From the NCBI RefSeq assembly GCF_009765275.1, contig NZ_VOPH01000002.1, forward strand, positions 496,001-560,000: a DNA stretch of 64,000 nucleotides. The letters run 5' to 3'. This DNA comes from Chachezhania sediminis. GTDB lineage: Bacteria; Pseudomonadota; Alphaproteobacteria; Rhodobacterales; Rhodobacteraceae. Position 1 is the stretch's first letter; every line of letters starts with the position of its first letter. Positions 54,746 to 63,580 of the stretch are shown here, one piece after another. A model generated the notes under the pieces. The model saw only the letters and a list, made by a program, of their open reading frames with translations, did not search any database and was not told where the DNA came from. Made by a program: the position numbers and the translations under genes.

Positions 54746-55459
54746 GTGGTAGGCGAACATTTCGACGAGGGCCAGCAGGCTTGGCTGGCTGGCCCGACGG
54801 GCTTGACCTGGACTCCGGGCGGCGTTCCGATCTCGCGTCGGTTCGAAGACCCGTATTTCTCGTTGTCGGACGGCTTCGAGGAAACGAAGCACGTCTTCCT
54901 GTCAGGCAACGATCTTCCCGCCCGTCTTGTTCCCGGCTTCCGCATCGCCGAACTGGGTTTCGGAACGGGCCTGAACCTGCTGGCGACGGCGCAGATGCTG
55001 CGCGACAACGGCCTGCGCGGCCCGCTTTATTACACCACTTTCGAAGCTTTCCCCCTGTCCAAGGCCGAGGCCGCGGCGGCATTGTCGGCCTTTCGGGTGC
55101 TGGACGGTCCGGCCTCGGAACTGCTGGAGGTCTGGGACGATCTGGGCACCCGGCCGGTGTCCTTGTCAAACGGGCTCTCTCTTGAGGTGATCGTCGGCGA
55201 TGCCCGCCAGACCCTGCCGCAGTGGGCGGGGCAGGCGGATGCGTGGTTCCTGGACGGTTTCGCCCCGGCACGGAACCCGGAGCTGTGGGAGCCGAGCCTG
55301 CTGCAGGCGGTGGCGCGCCACACCGCGCCGGGCGGGACGGCCGCGACATATACGGCAGCGGGCCGGGTACGGCGCGCGCTCGACACGGCGGGCTTTGACG
55401 TCGAGCGGGTGGAAGGATATGGGCGCAAGAGACATATGACCAAGGCCCGCCTTCGATGA
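54746..55459 (+). CDS. mnmD: tRNA 5-(aminomethyl)-2-thiouridine methyltransferase, stand-alone MnmD
   Basis: A 237-residue SAM-dependent methyltransferase, corresponding to the N-terminal MnmC2 domain of E. coli MnmC, that finishes mnm5(s2)U34 in tRNA. Motifs: DPYFSLSDGFEETKHVFL (about 34-51), ELGFGTGLNLLAT SAM site (69-81), DAWFLDGFAPARNPELW (164-180) and YTAAGRVRRALDTAGF. The GTG start is preceded by GAGAGGAG. The oxidase half is the divergent gene at 53659-54690. It overlaps the DMT transporter start by four bases. Confidence 0.92.
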   Translation: MVGEHFDEGQQAWLAGPTGLTWTPGGVPISRRFEDPYFSLSDGFEETKHVFLSGNDLPARLVPGFRIAELGFGTGLNLLATAQMLRDNGLRGPLYYTTFEAFPLSKAEAAAALSAFRVLDGPASELLEVWDDLGTRPVSLSNGLSLEVIVGDARQTLPQWAGQADAWFLDGFAPARNPELWEPSLLQAVARHTAPGGTAATYTAAGRVRRALDTAGFDVERVEGYGRKRHMTKARLR

Positions 55460-56328
55460 GTCCATCCGAAAGCCAGACGCGCGCCGGGATCCTTCTGATG
55501 ATCGGCGCGACACTGGTTTTCGCGACGCAGGACGGTCTCTCGCGGCATCTTGCCAGTGAATACAACACCATCATGGTGGTGATGATCCGTTACTGGTTCT
55601 TTGCCGCCTTCGTCATCGCCATCAGTGCCCGCAAGGCTGGCGGCCTGCGCGCCGCAATCCGCACAGAACAGCCGCTGTTGCAGGCCTTCCGTGGCTTCCT
55701 TCTGGCGGGCGAGGTCTGTGTCGCGGTCTATTCGTTCACGCTTCTGGGCCTGATCAACAGCCAGGCGATCTTCATCGCCTATCCGTTAATGGTGGCGGCC
55801 CTGTCGGGGCCGGTGCTGGGCGAACAGGTCGGGTGGCGGCGCTGGACGGCCATCGGCATCGGCTTCGTGGGCGTTATCCTGATCCTGCAGCCGAACGATG
55901 GCGTGTTCGAACCCGCGGCCATCGTGCCGGTGATCTCGGCCACGATGTTCGCGCTCTACGGTCTGTTGACGCGCTACGTGGCGCGGAAGGACACGACGGC
56001 CACCAGCTTCTTCTGGACCGGCACCATGGGGGCCGTGATGATGACCGTCGTCGGCCTGCCCTTCTGGGAGCCGATGGCGGCGTCGGACTGGTCGTGGATG
56101 GGGATTCTTTGCGTCACCGGTGTGCTGGGGCACTGGCTGCTGATCCGCTGCTACGAACTGGCCGAGGCCTCTGCCGTGCAGCCCTTCGCCTATCTTCACC
56201 TTGTCTTCGCCGCGATCATAGGCACAGCCGTCTTCGGCGAGGTGATCCGCATGAACGTCGCCATCGGCGCCGCCATTGTGGTCGGCGCGGGCCTGTTCAC
56301 CTTGTGGCGGGAACGCGTGCGGGGGTAG
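55456..56328 (+). CDS. DMT-superfamily (EamA) transporter
   Basis: A 290-residue inner-membrane exporter with two EamA repeats (about 8-140 and 150-285), giving ten predicted helices. GILLMIGATLVFATQDGLSRHLA begins the first and YGLLTRYVARKD opens the second; AYLHLVFAAIIGTAVFGE is a typical repeat end. Members export amino acids, metabolites or nucleotides; the substrate is unknown. It is translationally coupled to mnmD, without an obvious functional link. Confidence 0.9.
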   Translation: MSPSESQTRAGILLMIGATLVFATQDGLSRHLASEYNTIMVVMIRYWFFAAFVIAISARKAGGLRAAIRTEQPLLQAFRGFLLAGEVCVAVYSFTLLGLINSQAIFIAYPLMVAALSGPVLGEQVGWRRWTAIGIGFVGVILILQPNDGVFEPAAIVPVISATMFALYGLLTRYVARKDTTATSFFWTGTMGAVMMTVVGLPFWEPMAASDWSWMGILCVTGVLGHWLLIRCYELAEASAVQPFAYLHLVFAAIIGTAVFGEVIRMNVAIGAAIVVGAGLFTLWRERVRG

Positions 56329-56521
56329 GTCCGGCATGGCCCGGACGGAACGTCAGACTTTCCAGCAATCAGACGAGCGGCCGCCCCGAGGGGGGGGCTG
56401 GTCGCCCGCGACCTGGCCTGCGGCCGGTTCGCCCCTGAATTCTGTGAAAACCTCGACCTTTCTGCGGATCGCCCGCGACCCCGCTTGCTCAAACGGCAAC
56501 GTCCCGCTGCATTCGGAACGA

Positions 56522-58516
56522 TCACTGCTTTCGCGCGACCTTCAACAGGGATCCCTTCAGTTCTTCCGAGAACGGCACCGGCAGCGGCTCCAGCCCCAGC
56601 CGGGCGCGGTAGATCGGCAGGCTTTCGGTCACCCGCATGACATAGTTCCGGGTCTCGTCGAAGGGGATCGCCTCGATCCAGTCGACTACATCGACATCGG
56701 CCCGGCGCGGGTCGCCCATCTGGGCCATCCAGCGTACCGGCCGTCCGGGACCCGCGTTGTATCCGGCCGACATCAGCACCGGATTGCCGTCGAACTGGTC
56801 CGACAGTTTTGCAAGGTATTCCGCGCCCAGCGTCGCATTGTAGCGCCAGTCGGTGATCAGCCGGTCGGTCGAATGACCGTCGTCCAGATCCAGCGACACG
56901 GCCACCGCCTGCGCCGTGGCCGGCATCACCTGCATCAGCCCCCGCGCGCCCGCGCCCGAAATCACCGTGGGGTCGAACTCGCTTTCCCGCCGGGCGATGG
57001 ACAGGACCATTTCCGGCGCCATGGCCAGGCGCATCCGGCCGACATCGTGGACCGGGTAATAGGCCTCGGCCAGGACCACACCGTCCTGCGCCGCGCGCTT
57101 GGCGATCATGACGGCCAGGTGGGGGTGGTCTTCCTCGATCGCCCAATGGCCCAGCTGAGCGGCCGATACCGGGTCCAGCCCTTCGACAAGATGGGTCAGG
57201 AAACGTTCGCCCAGCACCGCGTCGCCGGCGTCCAGCAGCATCTGGCCGGCCTCGAAGACAGAGGAGTTCAGGAATGGCGCGCTGTCCAGCGGCGGCACCT
57301 CGGGCGGGTCGACCAGTTCGGGATCGAAGGGCCGGCCCAGCTTCTCGGCCGCCAGCAGGCCGTAGTAGGACGTCTGTTGCAGCGCGCCTTCGGCATAGGC
57401 CAGGTCCGCCATTTCCCGGTCGCCCATCGCCTCGTAGGCGCGGCCCCGCCAGTACCCGCCGCGTCCCTTGGAAATCGGGGTTTCGACCGCCGCGTCGAAC
57501 AGCTCGAAATGGCCGGCGGCGCGTTCGGGGTCCTTCAGCATGGTCAGCGCGACATAGCCCGCGATCCAGTGGAGGTCGGCATAGACATAGCCGTCCGCAG
57601 GGCTGAGGAACCCGGTTGAGGCCAGCTGATAGGCGCGCTTCGCATGGCCGGCCAGCATTTCCGTCCTTGCGTAATCCGCGCGGCGGCGGGCCCAGGCGGC
57701 AGGCTCGCCCAGGGACGCGGCGTTCCTGCCTTGCTGGATCAGCAGTTCCATCGCGTCGGCGCGTCGGCCCTTGCGGGCCCGCCATTCGAAACGCGCATGC
57801 GCCAGGCCCGGGGCGCTGGACCAGGGCGCCGGCACCTCGGCGATCAGCGTGTCGACATTGCCGGCGCCGGTATAAAGCCCGATCCGCGCCTGGGCGAGCT
57901 TTTGCGGACCTTCGCCCACCAGCATCAGGAGCTGCCGCGCGCTGGCCAGGTGGCCGTCCCACAGCATCCGATCCAGCCGCGACTCGGTATGGGGGCGCAG
58001 CAGGTCGCCGTATTTCGACAGATATTCGGCCTGAACGTCCGCGCCCATGGCCATGGTGCGCCAGGCCAGGACCAGGTTCGCCTCGGCCTCGCCCACCTCT
58101 CCGTCGTCGATCAGGGCACGGGCCTGGATCAGCACGCCTTCGGGGCTTTGCGCCATCTCGTCCCCGAAGAATTCCCGGACCTGGGATGACGGAGCGGTAA
58201 GGAACGCGGCCTCGCTCTTTTCCCGCAGCCAGTCGAGGCCCGGCCAGTCCGGGTTGCGGGCCAGGAAATCCATCACCTCGTCCGGCGTGCCCTTGCCGGC
58301 GCGAAGATAATACCATTCGATCACGTCGCGGCCCGGGCTGTCTTCCGGCCCCGCATAGTCGCGCGCCAGATCCCAGTCGCCCGAACGCAGGGCGTCCATC
58401 GCGGCGCCAAGGTCCGGTGGCGCGGCCAGGACCGGGCCGGCTCCGGCCAGGGGCAGGCAGGTCAGGGCAAGCACAGAGACGGTGCGTCGAACGTGGCGAA
58501 AGATGGCCGGGGCCAT
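56522..58516 (-). CDS. slt: Soluble lytic murein transglycosylase
   Basis: A 664-residue periplasmic Slt-type enzyme that cuts the MurNAc-GlcNAc bond with 1,6-anhydro product. A signal peptide covers about 1-31 (ending VLAA). The long alpha-helical superhelix (about 35-480) is rich in LAYAEGALQQTSYYG-like repeats. The catalytic SLT domain (about 495-640) has the glutamate in ARRESEFDPTV, GARGLMQVMPATAQ and AGYNAGPGRPVRW. Length matches the family. It is divergent from dapA across 223 bases, a sensible pair since dapA feeds murein precursor synthesis. Confidence 0.94.
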   Translation of the reverse strand: MAPAIFRHVRRTVSVLALTCLPLAGAGPVLAAPPDLGAAMDALRSGDWDLARDYAGPEDSPGRDVIEWYYLRAGKGTPDEVMDFLARNPDWPGLDWLREKSEAAFLTAPSSQVREFFGDEMAQSPEGVLIQARALIDDGEVGEAEANLVLAWRTMAMGADVQAEYLSKYGDLLRPHTESRLDRMLWDGHLASARQLLMLVGEGPQKLAQARIGLYTGAGNVDTLIAEVPAPWSSAPGLAHARFEWRARKGRRADAMELLIQQGRNAASLGEPAAWARRRADYARTEMLAGHAKRAYQLASTGFLSPADGYVYADLHWIAGYVALTMLKDPERAAGHFELFDAAVETPISKGRGGYWRGRAYEAMGDREMADLAYAEGALQQTSYYGLLAAEKLGRPFDPELVDPPEVPPLDSAPFLNSSVFEAGQMLLDAGDAVLGERFLTHLVEGLDPVSAAQLGHWAIEEDHPHLAVMIAKRAAQDGVVLAEAYYPVHDVGRMRLAMAPEMVLSIARRESEFDPTVISGAGARGLMQVMPATAQAVAVSLDLDDGHSTDRLITDWRYNATLGAEYLAKLSDQFDGNPVLMSAGYNAGPGRPVRWMAQMGDPRRADVDVVDWIEAIPFDETRNYVMRVTESLPIYRARLGLEPLPVPFSEELKGSLLKVARKQ

Positions 58517-58739
58517 GATGTGACAATATCCTTTTGGCAGAGAGTTGCGGCGCAGGCCCCCAACGCCCCTTGCATTTTCCGCCGGGGTGAGGCTAGAGGC
58601 ACAGCAATCGTTCCCGTCCGTCCCGCGCTGAACAACTCAAAAATGCGGGAGATGGCGCAAGAAGGCGTAAACCCGCGCGGCATCTGATAGGGATATGGGG
58701 CGATCCGGGTGCAACTCAACCAGCGACAGGAGAGCGCAG

Positions 58740-59615
58740 ATGTTCAAAGGCTCGATGCCGGCCCTCGTCACACCGTTCCGTAACGGCGAGCTGGACCTGG
58801 ATGCACTCAAACAATTGGTCGAATGGCATATCTCGGAAGGGTCCTCGGGCCTGGTGCCGGTGGGCACGACCGGGGAAAGCCCGACCCTGTCGCATTCCGA
58901 GCACGAGATCGTGGTCGAAACCGTGGTCAAGGCCGCAGCCGGCCGGGTGCCAGTGATCGCAGGCGCAGGATCCAACAACACGATCGAGGCGATCCGCCTG
59001 ATCCGCCACGCGGAAAAGGTCGGCGCCAGCGCGGCACTGGTCGTGACGCCCTATTACAACAAGCCCACCCAGCGGGGGCTGATCGCCCATTTCACGGCGC
59101 TGCACGACTGCTGCACACTGCCGATCGTGATCTACAACATCCCGCCGCGATCGGTCATCGACATGACCCCGGCCACGATGGGTGAACTGGCGAAACTGCC
59201 GCGGATCGTGGGCGTCAAGGACGCGACCGGCGACGTGACCCGTGTCAGCAAGCAGCGCGCGACCTGCGGACCGAATTTCGTCCAGCTGTCGGGCGAAGAT
59301 GCCAGCGCGCTGGGCTTCAATGCCCATGGCGGCGTCGGCTGCATCTCGGTCACCGCGAACGTGGCGCCGCGGCTTTGCGCCGAATTCCAGGCGGCGACAC
59401 TGGCCGGCGACTATGCCAAGGCGCTGGAATACCAGGACAAGCTGATGCCCCTCCACGACGCGATCTTCCTGGAGCCGGGCCTTGTCGGTGCGAAATACGC
59501 CATGTCCAGACTGGGCCTGTGCAGCGCCGAGGTCCGCCTGCCGCTGACCGGCCTGACCGACGCGACCTGTGCCGCGATTGACGCGGCCATGGCCCACGCC
59601 GGCCTCGTCGGCTGA
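58740..59615 (+). CDS. dapA: 4-hydroxy-tetrahydrodipicolinate synthase
   Basis: A 291-residue Schiff-base aldolase condensing pyruvate with aspartate semialdehyde, the first step of the lysine/diaminopimelate branch. The pyruvate lysine is K160 in [10 protein letters not shown]132 in VIYNIPPRS and T43/T44 in GTTGESPTL form the proton relay with Y106 (TPYYNKP). All residues of the family are in place. AGGAGAG precedes the ATG; a longer in-frame start is rejected. A GC-rich hairpin follows the stop. Confidence 0.96.
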   Translation: MFKGSMPALVTPFRNGELDLDALKQLVEWHISEGSSGLVPVGTTGESPTLSHSEHEIVVETVVKAAAGRVPVIAGAGSNNTIEAIRLIRHAEKVGASAALVVTPYYNKPTQRGLIAHFTALHDCCTLPIVIYNIPPRSVIDMTPATMGELAKLPRIVGVKDATGDVTRVSKQRATCGPNFVQLSGEDASALGFNAHGGVGCISVTANVAPRLCAEFQAATLAGDYAKALEYQDKLMPLHDAIFLEPGLVGAKYAMSRLGLCSAEVRLPLTGLTDATCAAIDAAMAHAGLVG

Positions 59616-60047
59616 CCCTTGGGCATCGGGGCGGGTTCGACCTGCCCCGACCCGCCGGGCCGTGCCGCTGCGCCGGTCCCGTAATCTTTCCTATTTCTGC
59701 CAGCCTTTCGCCACGGGGCCGAAGGCCCGGGCACAGGCAAGCTGGACGCGCATCTGACCGGCCAGGCAAGGGCCGGCACTGCCTTTGCCCTGTCCGGCAT
59801 GACCGTCACAGCCCGCCGGGATAACGAAAAAGCCTGACGCAGGGCTTCCGCGCGACCTTCGCCTTGCCGACAGTCTGGCGGCACTGTTCCCCACGGCCGA
59901 GACGGTGCAGTGCGACAGTGGGTCGGACACACGTTCCAGAGATTCGTCGGGTATCGGGAGATTTTCCCGTCATTGCGCAGAAGGGGAAGAAATTCTCTCG
60001 CCTGAGGGGAAATGGCGCGCTACGCTCCGCCCAGTTTCGGAGAACCC
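59616..60047. other. 432-base gap between dapA and the molybdoenzyme operon
   Basis: A hairpin stands at 59627-59649. Frames of 60-80 codons exist on both strands (for example minus 59691-59930) but show no family similarity and no good ribosome site. The last about 100 bases, less GC-rich (GAGATTTTCCCGTCATTGC...), should hold the promoter of the downstream operon; no clear hexamers were found. Confidence 0.5.
59627..59649 (+). terminator. GC-rich hairpin after dapA
   Basis: CGGGGCGGGT (59627-59636) pairs with ACCTGCCCCG (59640-59649), one G-T pair included, around a TCG loop, 11 bases after the stop. No T-run follows. Confidence 0.35.
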
Positions 60048-62849
60048 ATGACCCCGACCAAGACCCCGACTGCCCCCGCGTCCCCGTTCGCTGACGAGAT
60101 CCGCAAGACCACCTGCTACATGTGCGCCTGCCGGTGCGGGATCGACGTCCATATCAAGGACGGGCGGGTTGCCTATATCGACGGGAACCGCGACCATCCC
60201 GTGAATGGCGGGGTGCTGTGCGCCAAGGGATCGGCGGGGCTGAAAAGCCACACCGCGCCGTCCCGCCTGCGCGCGCCCCTGCGCCGGACCGGCCCCCGCG
60301 GTTCGGGGGAATTCGAGGAAATCACCTGGGAAGAGGCGCTGTCGACCGCTGCCGACTGGCTGCGGCCGATACGGCAGGACGCGCCTGAAAAGCTTGCCTT
60401 CTTCACCGGGCGTGATCAGTCGCAAAGCTTCACCGGATTCTGGGCGCAGGCCTATGGCACGCCGAACTATGCCGCCCACGGGGGCTTTTGTTCGGTCAAC
60501 ATGGCGGCGGCCGGGATCTACACGATGGGCGGCGCCTTCTGGGAGTTCGGGCAACCGGACTGGGACCGGACGAAGCTGCTGGTGCTGTTCGGCGTGGCCG
60601 AGGATCACGACAGCAACCCGATCAAGGTGGGCCTGGGCAAACTGAAGGGCCGCGGCGCGCGGGTGATTTCCGTCAACCCGATCCGCACCGGCTACAGCGC
60701 CATCGCGGATGACTGGTACGGGATCACGCCAGGGACCGACGGGCTGCTGATCCTGTCGCTGATCCACGTGCTGCTGAAGGCCGGGAAGGTGGACCTGGAC
60801 TACCTTGCCCGCTGGACCGATGCGCCAGTCCTGCTGAAGGAGGCGCCGGGCGCCCCCGATCACGGGCTGGTCTTGCGGAACGACGAGGGCAAGGCGCTGG
60901 TCATCGACCGCCGCACCGGCCAGCCTGCGCCTTTCGACGCGGCCGGCGTGCGGCCCGATATGGGCGGGCGGCTGGTGAAGGACGGCACGTCCCACCGCAC
61001 CGTCTTCGACAAGCTGATCCGCCGCTACATGGATCCGATCTATGCGCCCGAGGCCGTGTCGCGCGCCTGCGGCATCGCCCCCGACCGGATCCATGCGCTG
61101 GCCGCCACGCTGGCCGATGCGGCCTTTTCCGAACCCGTGACCATCGCCCAGCCCTGGACCGATTTCCGCGGCGAACGGCACGAGGAAATGACCGGCCGCC
61201 CGGTGTCGATGCACGCGATGCGCGGGATTTCGGCCCATGCCAACGGATTCCAGACGGCGCGCGCGCTGCATGTGCTCCAGATCCTGCTGGGCACAGTCGA
61301 AACCCCCGGCGGTTTCCGGTTCAAGCCACCCTATCCGAAGCCGTTCCATGCCCATCCCGTGCCCCACAGCGCCTGCCACCCAGGCACGCCCCTGGCCGGC
61401 CCGCATCTGGGCTTTGTCCGCGGGCCCGACGATCTGGCCCTGAAGGACGACGGGACGGCGGCGCGGATCGACAAGGCCTTCACCTGGGACAACCCGATGT
61501 CGGCCCATGGGCTGATGCACATGGTCATCGCCAACGCCCATGCCGGTGACCCTTACAAGATCGACACGCTGTTCCTCTACATGGCGAACATGGCGTGGAA
61601 TTCGTCGATGAACACCGCCGGCACGATGCAGATGCTGACGGATACCGACGAAAACGGCGACTATGTCATCCCGCGGATCATCTATTCCGACGCCTACGCG
61701 TCGGAAATGGTGGCCTATGCCGACCTGATCCTGCCGGATACGACCTATCTGGAGCGGCACGACTGCATCTCGCTTCTCGACCGCCCGATATCCGAGGCCG
61801 ACGCCGCCGCCGATGCGATCCGCTGGCCGGTGGTCGAACCCGAAAGGCCGGGCCATGAAGGCGTCCGTGGCTTCCAGTCCGCACTGCTGGATCTTGGCGT
61901 GCGGCTGGGCCTGCCCGGTTTCGTGGATGGGGACGGTCAGGCGCTTTACAGCGATTACGCCGACTACATGGTCCGCCACGAACGCCGCCCCGGTATCGGT
62001 CCGCTGGCCGGTTGGCGTGGCGAGGACGGAAGCAGGGAAGGGCGCGGCGCACCGAACCCGGATCAGCTGCAACGCTATATCGACAATGGCGGCTTCTGGG
62101 TCGGGCACATGCCGGACGAGGCGCGGTTCTTCAAGCCGTGGAACAGGGCCTACCAGGACTGGGCGGTGAAGATGGGGTTCTATGACGCCCCGCAGCCCTA
62201 TCTTTTTTCGCTTTACTGCGAACCGTTGCGGCGGTTCCAGCTGGCGGCCGAAGGTCATGGCGAGCGTCAGCCGCCCGAACGCCTGCGCGCCCGGATCAAG
62301 GCGCAACTGGACCCGCTGCCGCTTTGGTACCGGGCCGAGGCGGAAGGCGACACCGACTATCCGATCCACGCCCTGACCCAGCGGCCGATGGCCATGTACC
62401 ACAGCTGGGGCAACCTGAATGCCTGGCTGCGTCAGATCCACGGGGCCAATCCGCTTTACGTCCCGCTGGAGATCATGGAACAGCACGGCCTGAAGGACGG
62501 CGACTGGGCGCACGTGACTTCGCCCCACGGGCGGATCACGGTGCCGGTCGTGGGGATGGCGGCGGTCAACGGGAAAACCGTCTGGACCTGGAACGCCATC
62601 GGCAAGCGCAAGGGCGCCTGGGCGCTGGACGACGGCGCGCGCGAAGCGACCGAAGGGTTCCTGTTGAACCACCTGATCCACGAATTGCTGCCGCCCAAGG
62701 GCGACGGGCAGCGCTGGTCGAATTCCGATCCGGTCACCGGGCAGGCCGCATGGTTCGACCTGAAGGTCCGGATCGAGAAGGCCGCGGTCCAGCCCGAATC
62801 CCAGCCCGCCTTTCCGCCCCTGAAACGCCCGCCGGGGATCCGCCCATGA
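60048..62849 (+). CDS. soeA: Molybdopterin oxidoreductase catalytic subunit, SoeA-like
   Basis: A 933-residue bis-MGD enzyme of the DMSO-reductase superfamily. The N-terminal [4Fe-4S] cluster motif is CYMCACRC...CAKGS (first cysteine near residue 23). HGGFCSVNMAAAG provides the candidate cysteine ligand to molybdenum. MARTVEYADLILPDTTYLE-type text is seen as VAYADLILPDTTYLE, and HSWGNLNAWLRQIHG marks the C-terminal cofactor domain. There is no twin-arginine signal, so it should face the cytoplasm, as SoeABC sulfite dehydrogenase does and unlike DmsA or PhsA. It overlaps the iron-sulfur subunit gene (ATGA). Sulfite as substrate is the best guess from subunit make-up; other sulfur or organic substrates are possible. 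Confidence 0.82.
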   Translation: MTPTKTPTAPASPFADEIRKTTCYMCACRCGIDVHIKDGRVAYIDGNRDHPVNGGVLCAKGSAGLKSHTAPSRLRAPLRRTGPRGSGEFEEITWEEALSTAADWLRPIRQDAPEKLAFFTGRDQSQSFTGFWAQAYGTPNYAAHGGFCSVNMAAAGIYTMGGAFWEFGQPDWDRTKLLVLFGVAEDHDSNPIKVGLGKLKGRGARVISVNPIRTGYSAIADDWYGITPGTDGLLILSLIHVLLKAGKVDLDYLARWTDAPVLLKEAPGAPDHGLVLRNDEGKALVIDRRTGQPAPFDAAGVRPDMGGRLVKDGTSHRTVFDKLIRRYMDPIYAPEAVSRACGIAPDRIHALAATLADAAFSEPVTIAQPWTDFRGERHEEMTGRPVSMHAMRGISAHANGFQTARALHVLQILLGTVETPGGFRFKPPYPKPFHAHPVPHSACHPGTPLAGPHLGFVRGPDDLALKDDGTAARIDKAFTWDNPMSAHGLMHMVIANAHAGDPYKIDTLFLYMANMAWNSSMNTAGTMQMLTDTDENGDYVIPRIIYSDAYASEMVAYADLILPDTTYLERHDCISLLDRPISEADAAADAIRWPVVEPERPGHEGVRGFQSALLDLGVRLGLPGFVDGDGQALYSDYADYMVRHERRPGIGPLAGWRGEDGSREGRGAPNPDQLQRYIDNGGFWVGHMPDEARFFKPWNRAYQDWAVKMGFYDAPQPYLFSLYCEPLRRFQLAAEGHGERQPPERLRARIKAQLDPLPLWYRAEAEGDTDYPIHALTQRPMAMYHSWGNLNAWLRQIHGANPLYVPLEIMEQHGLKDGDWAHVTSPHGRITVPVVGMAAVNGKTVWTWNAIGKRKGAWALDDGAREATEGFLLNHLIHELLPPKGDGQRWSNSDPVTGQAAWFDLKVRIEKAAVQPESQPAFPPLKRPPGIRP

Positions 62850-63580
62850 CCTGCCTGCCGACGACAACCGACCGCAAGCTGGGTCTGGCCATCGACCTGG
62901 ATACCTGCGTCGGCTGCCATGCCTGCGTGATTTCCTGCAAGGGCTGGAACGCGGGCGATGACGGCGCGGGGCTGGGCGATGCCGACCCCTATGGCGCCGA
63001 TCCCCTGGGTGCCTTCCTGAACCGGGTCCACACCTTCGAGGTTCAGCCAGAGGATGCGCCGGCCCAGATCGTCCACTTCCCCAAGTCCTGCCTGCATTGC
63101 GACGACGCGCCCTGCGTCACAGTCTGTCCCACCGGCGCCAGCCTGAAGCGGACCGAGGACGGGATCGTTCTGGTGAACGAGGCCGACTGCATCGGTTGCG
63201 GCCTGTGCGCCTGGGCCTGCCCCTATGGCGCGCGCGAAATGGACCCGGTGGCCAAGGTCATGCGCAAGTGCACGCTGTGCGTCGACCGGATCTACAACGA
63301 CGCCCTGCCCGAGGAAGATCGTATTCCGGCCTGCGTCCGCACCTGCCCGGCCGGCGCCCGGCATTTCGGCGACTTCGCGGATCCCGACAGCCATGTCAGC
63401 CGCCTGACCGCCGAACGCGGCGGGTTCGCCCTGATGCCGGAACAGGGGACCCGGCCGGTCAACCGCTATCTGCCGCCCCGGCCCCGCGACCGGGCGCCCG
63501 AGGTGCCGATGCTGACGCCGGTGGCCGAGGAACCGACCGGTTTCCTCGCCTGGCTCGACCGCGCGCTGGAGAAGCTCTGA
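62846..63580 (+). CDS. soeB: Iron-sulfur electron-transfer subunit, SoeB-like
   Basis: A 244-residue ferredoxin-like subunit with four cysteine clusters of the DmsB/PhsB/NrfC type: CVGCHACVISCKGWN (about 22-36), CLHCDDAPCVTVCPTGA, CIGCGLCAWACPYGA and CTLCVDRI...CVRTCPAG. It should carry electrons between the molybdenum subunit and the membrane anchor through four [4Fe-4S] clusters. The start overlaps soeA, and the stop abuts the start of the anchor gene with no gap. No signal peptide. Confidence 0.87.
   Translation: MTCLPTTTDRKLGLAIDLDTCVGCHACVISCKGWNAGDDGAGLGDADPYGADPLGAFLNRVHTFEVQPEDAPAQIVHFPKSCLHCDDAPCVTVCPTGASLKRTEDGIVLVNEADCIGCGLCAWACPYGAREMDPVAKVMRKCTLCVDRIYNDALPEEDRIPACVRTCPAGARHFGDFADPDSHVSRLTAERGGFALMPEQGTRPVNRYLPPRPRDRAPEVPMLTPVAEEPTGFLAWLDRALEKL

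Noticed and set aside
59970-62867. 965-codon open frame on the minus strand opposite soeA
   Set aside because: Longer than soeA itself only because GC-rich third positions suppress stops; the molybdoenzyme motifs on the plus strand decide the matter.
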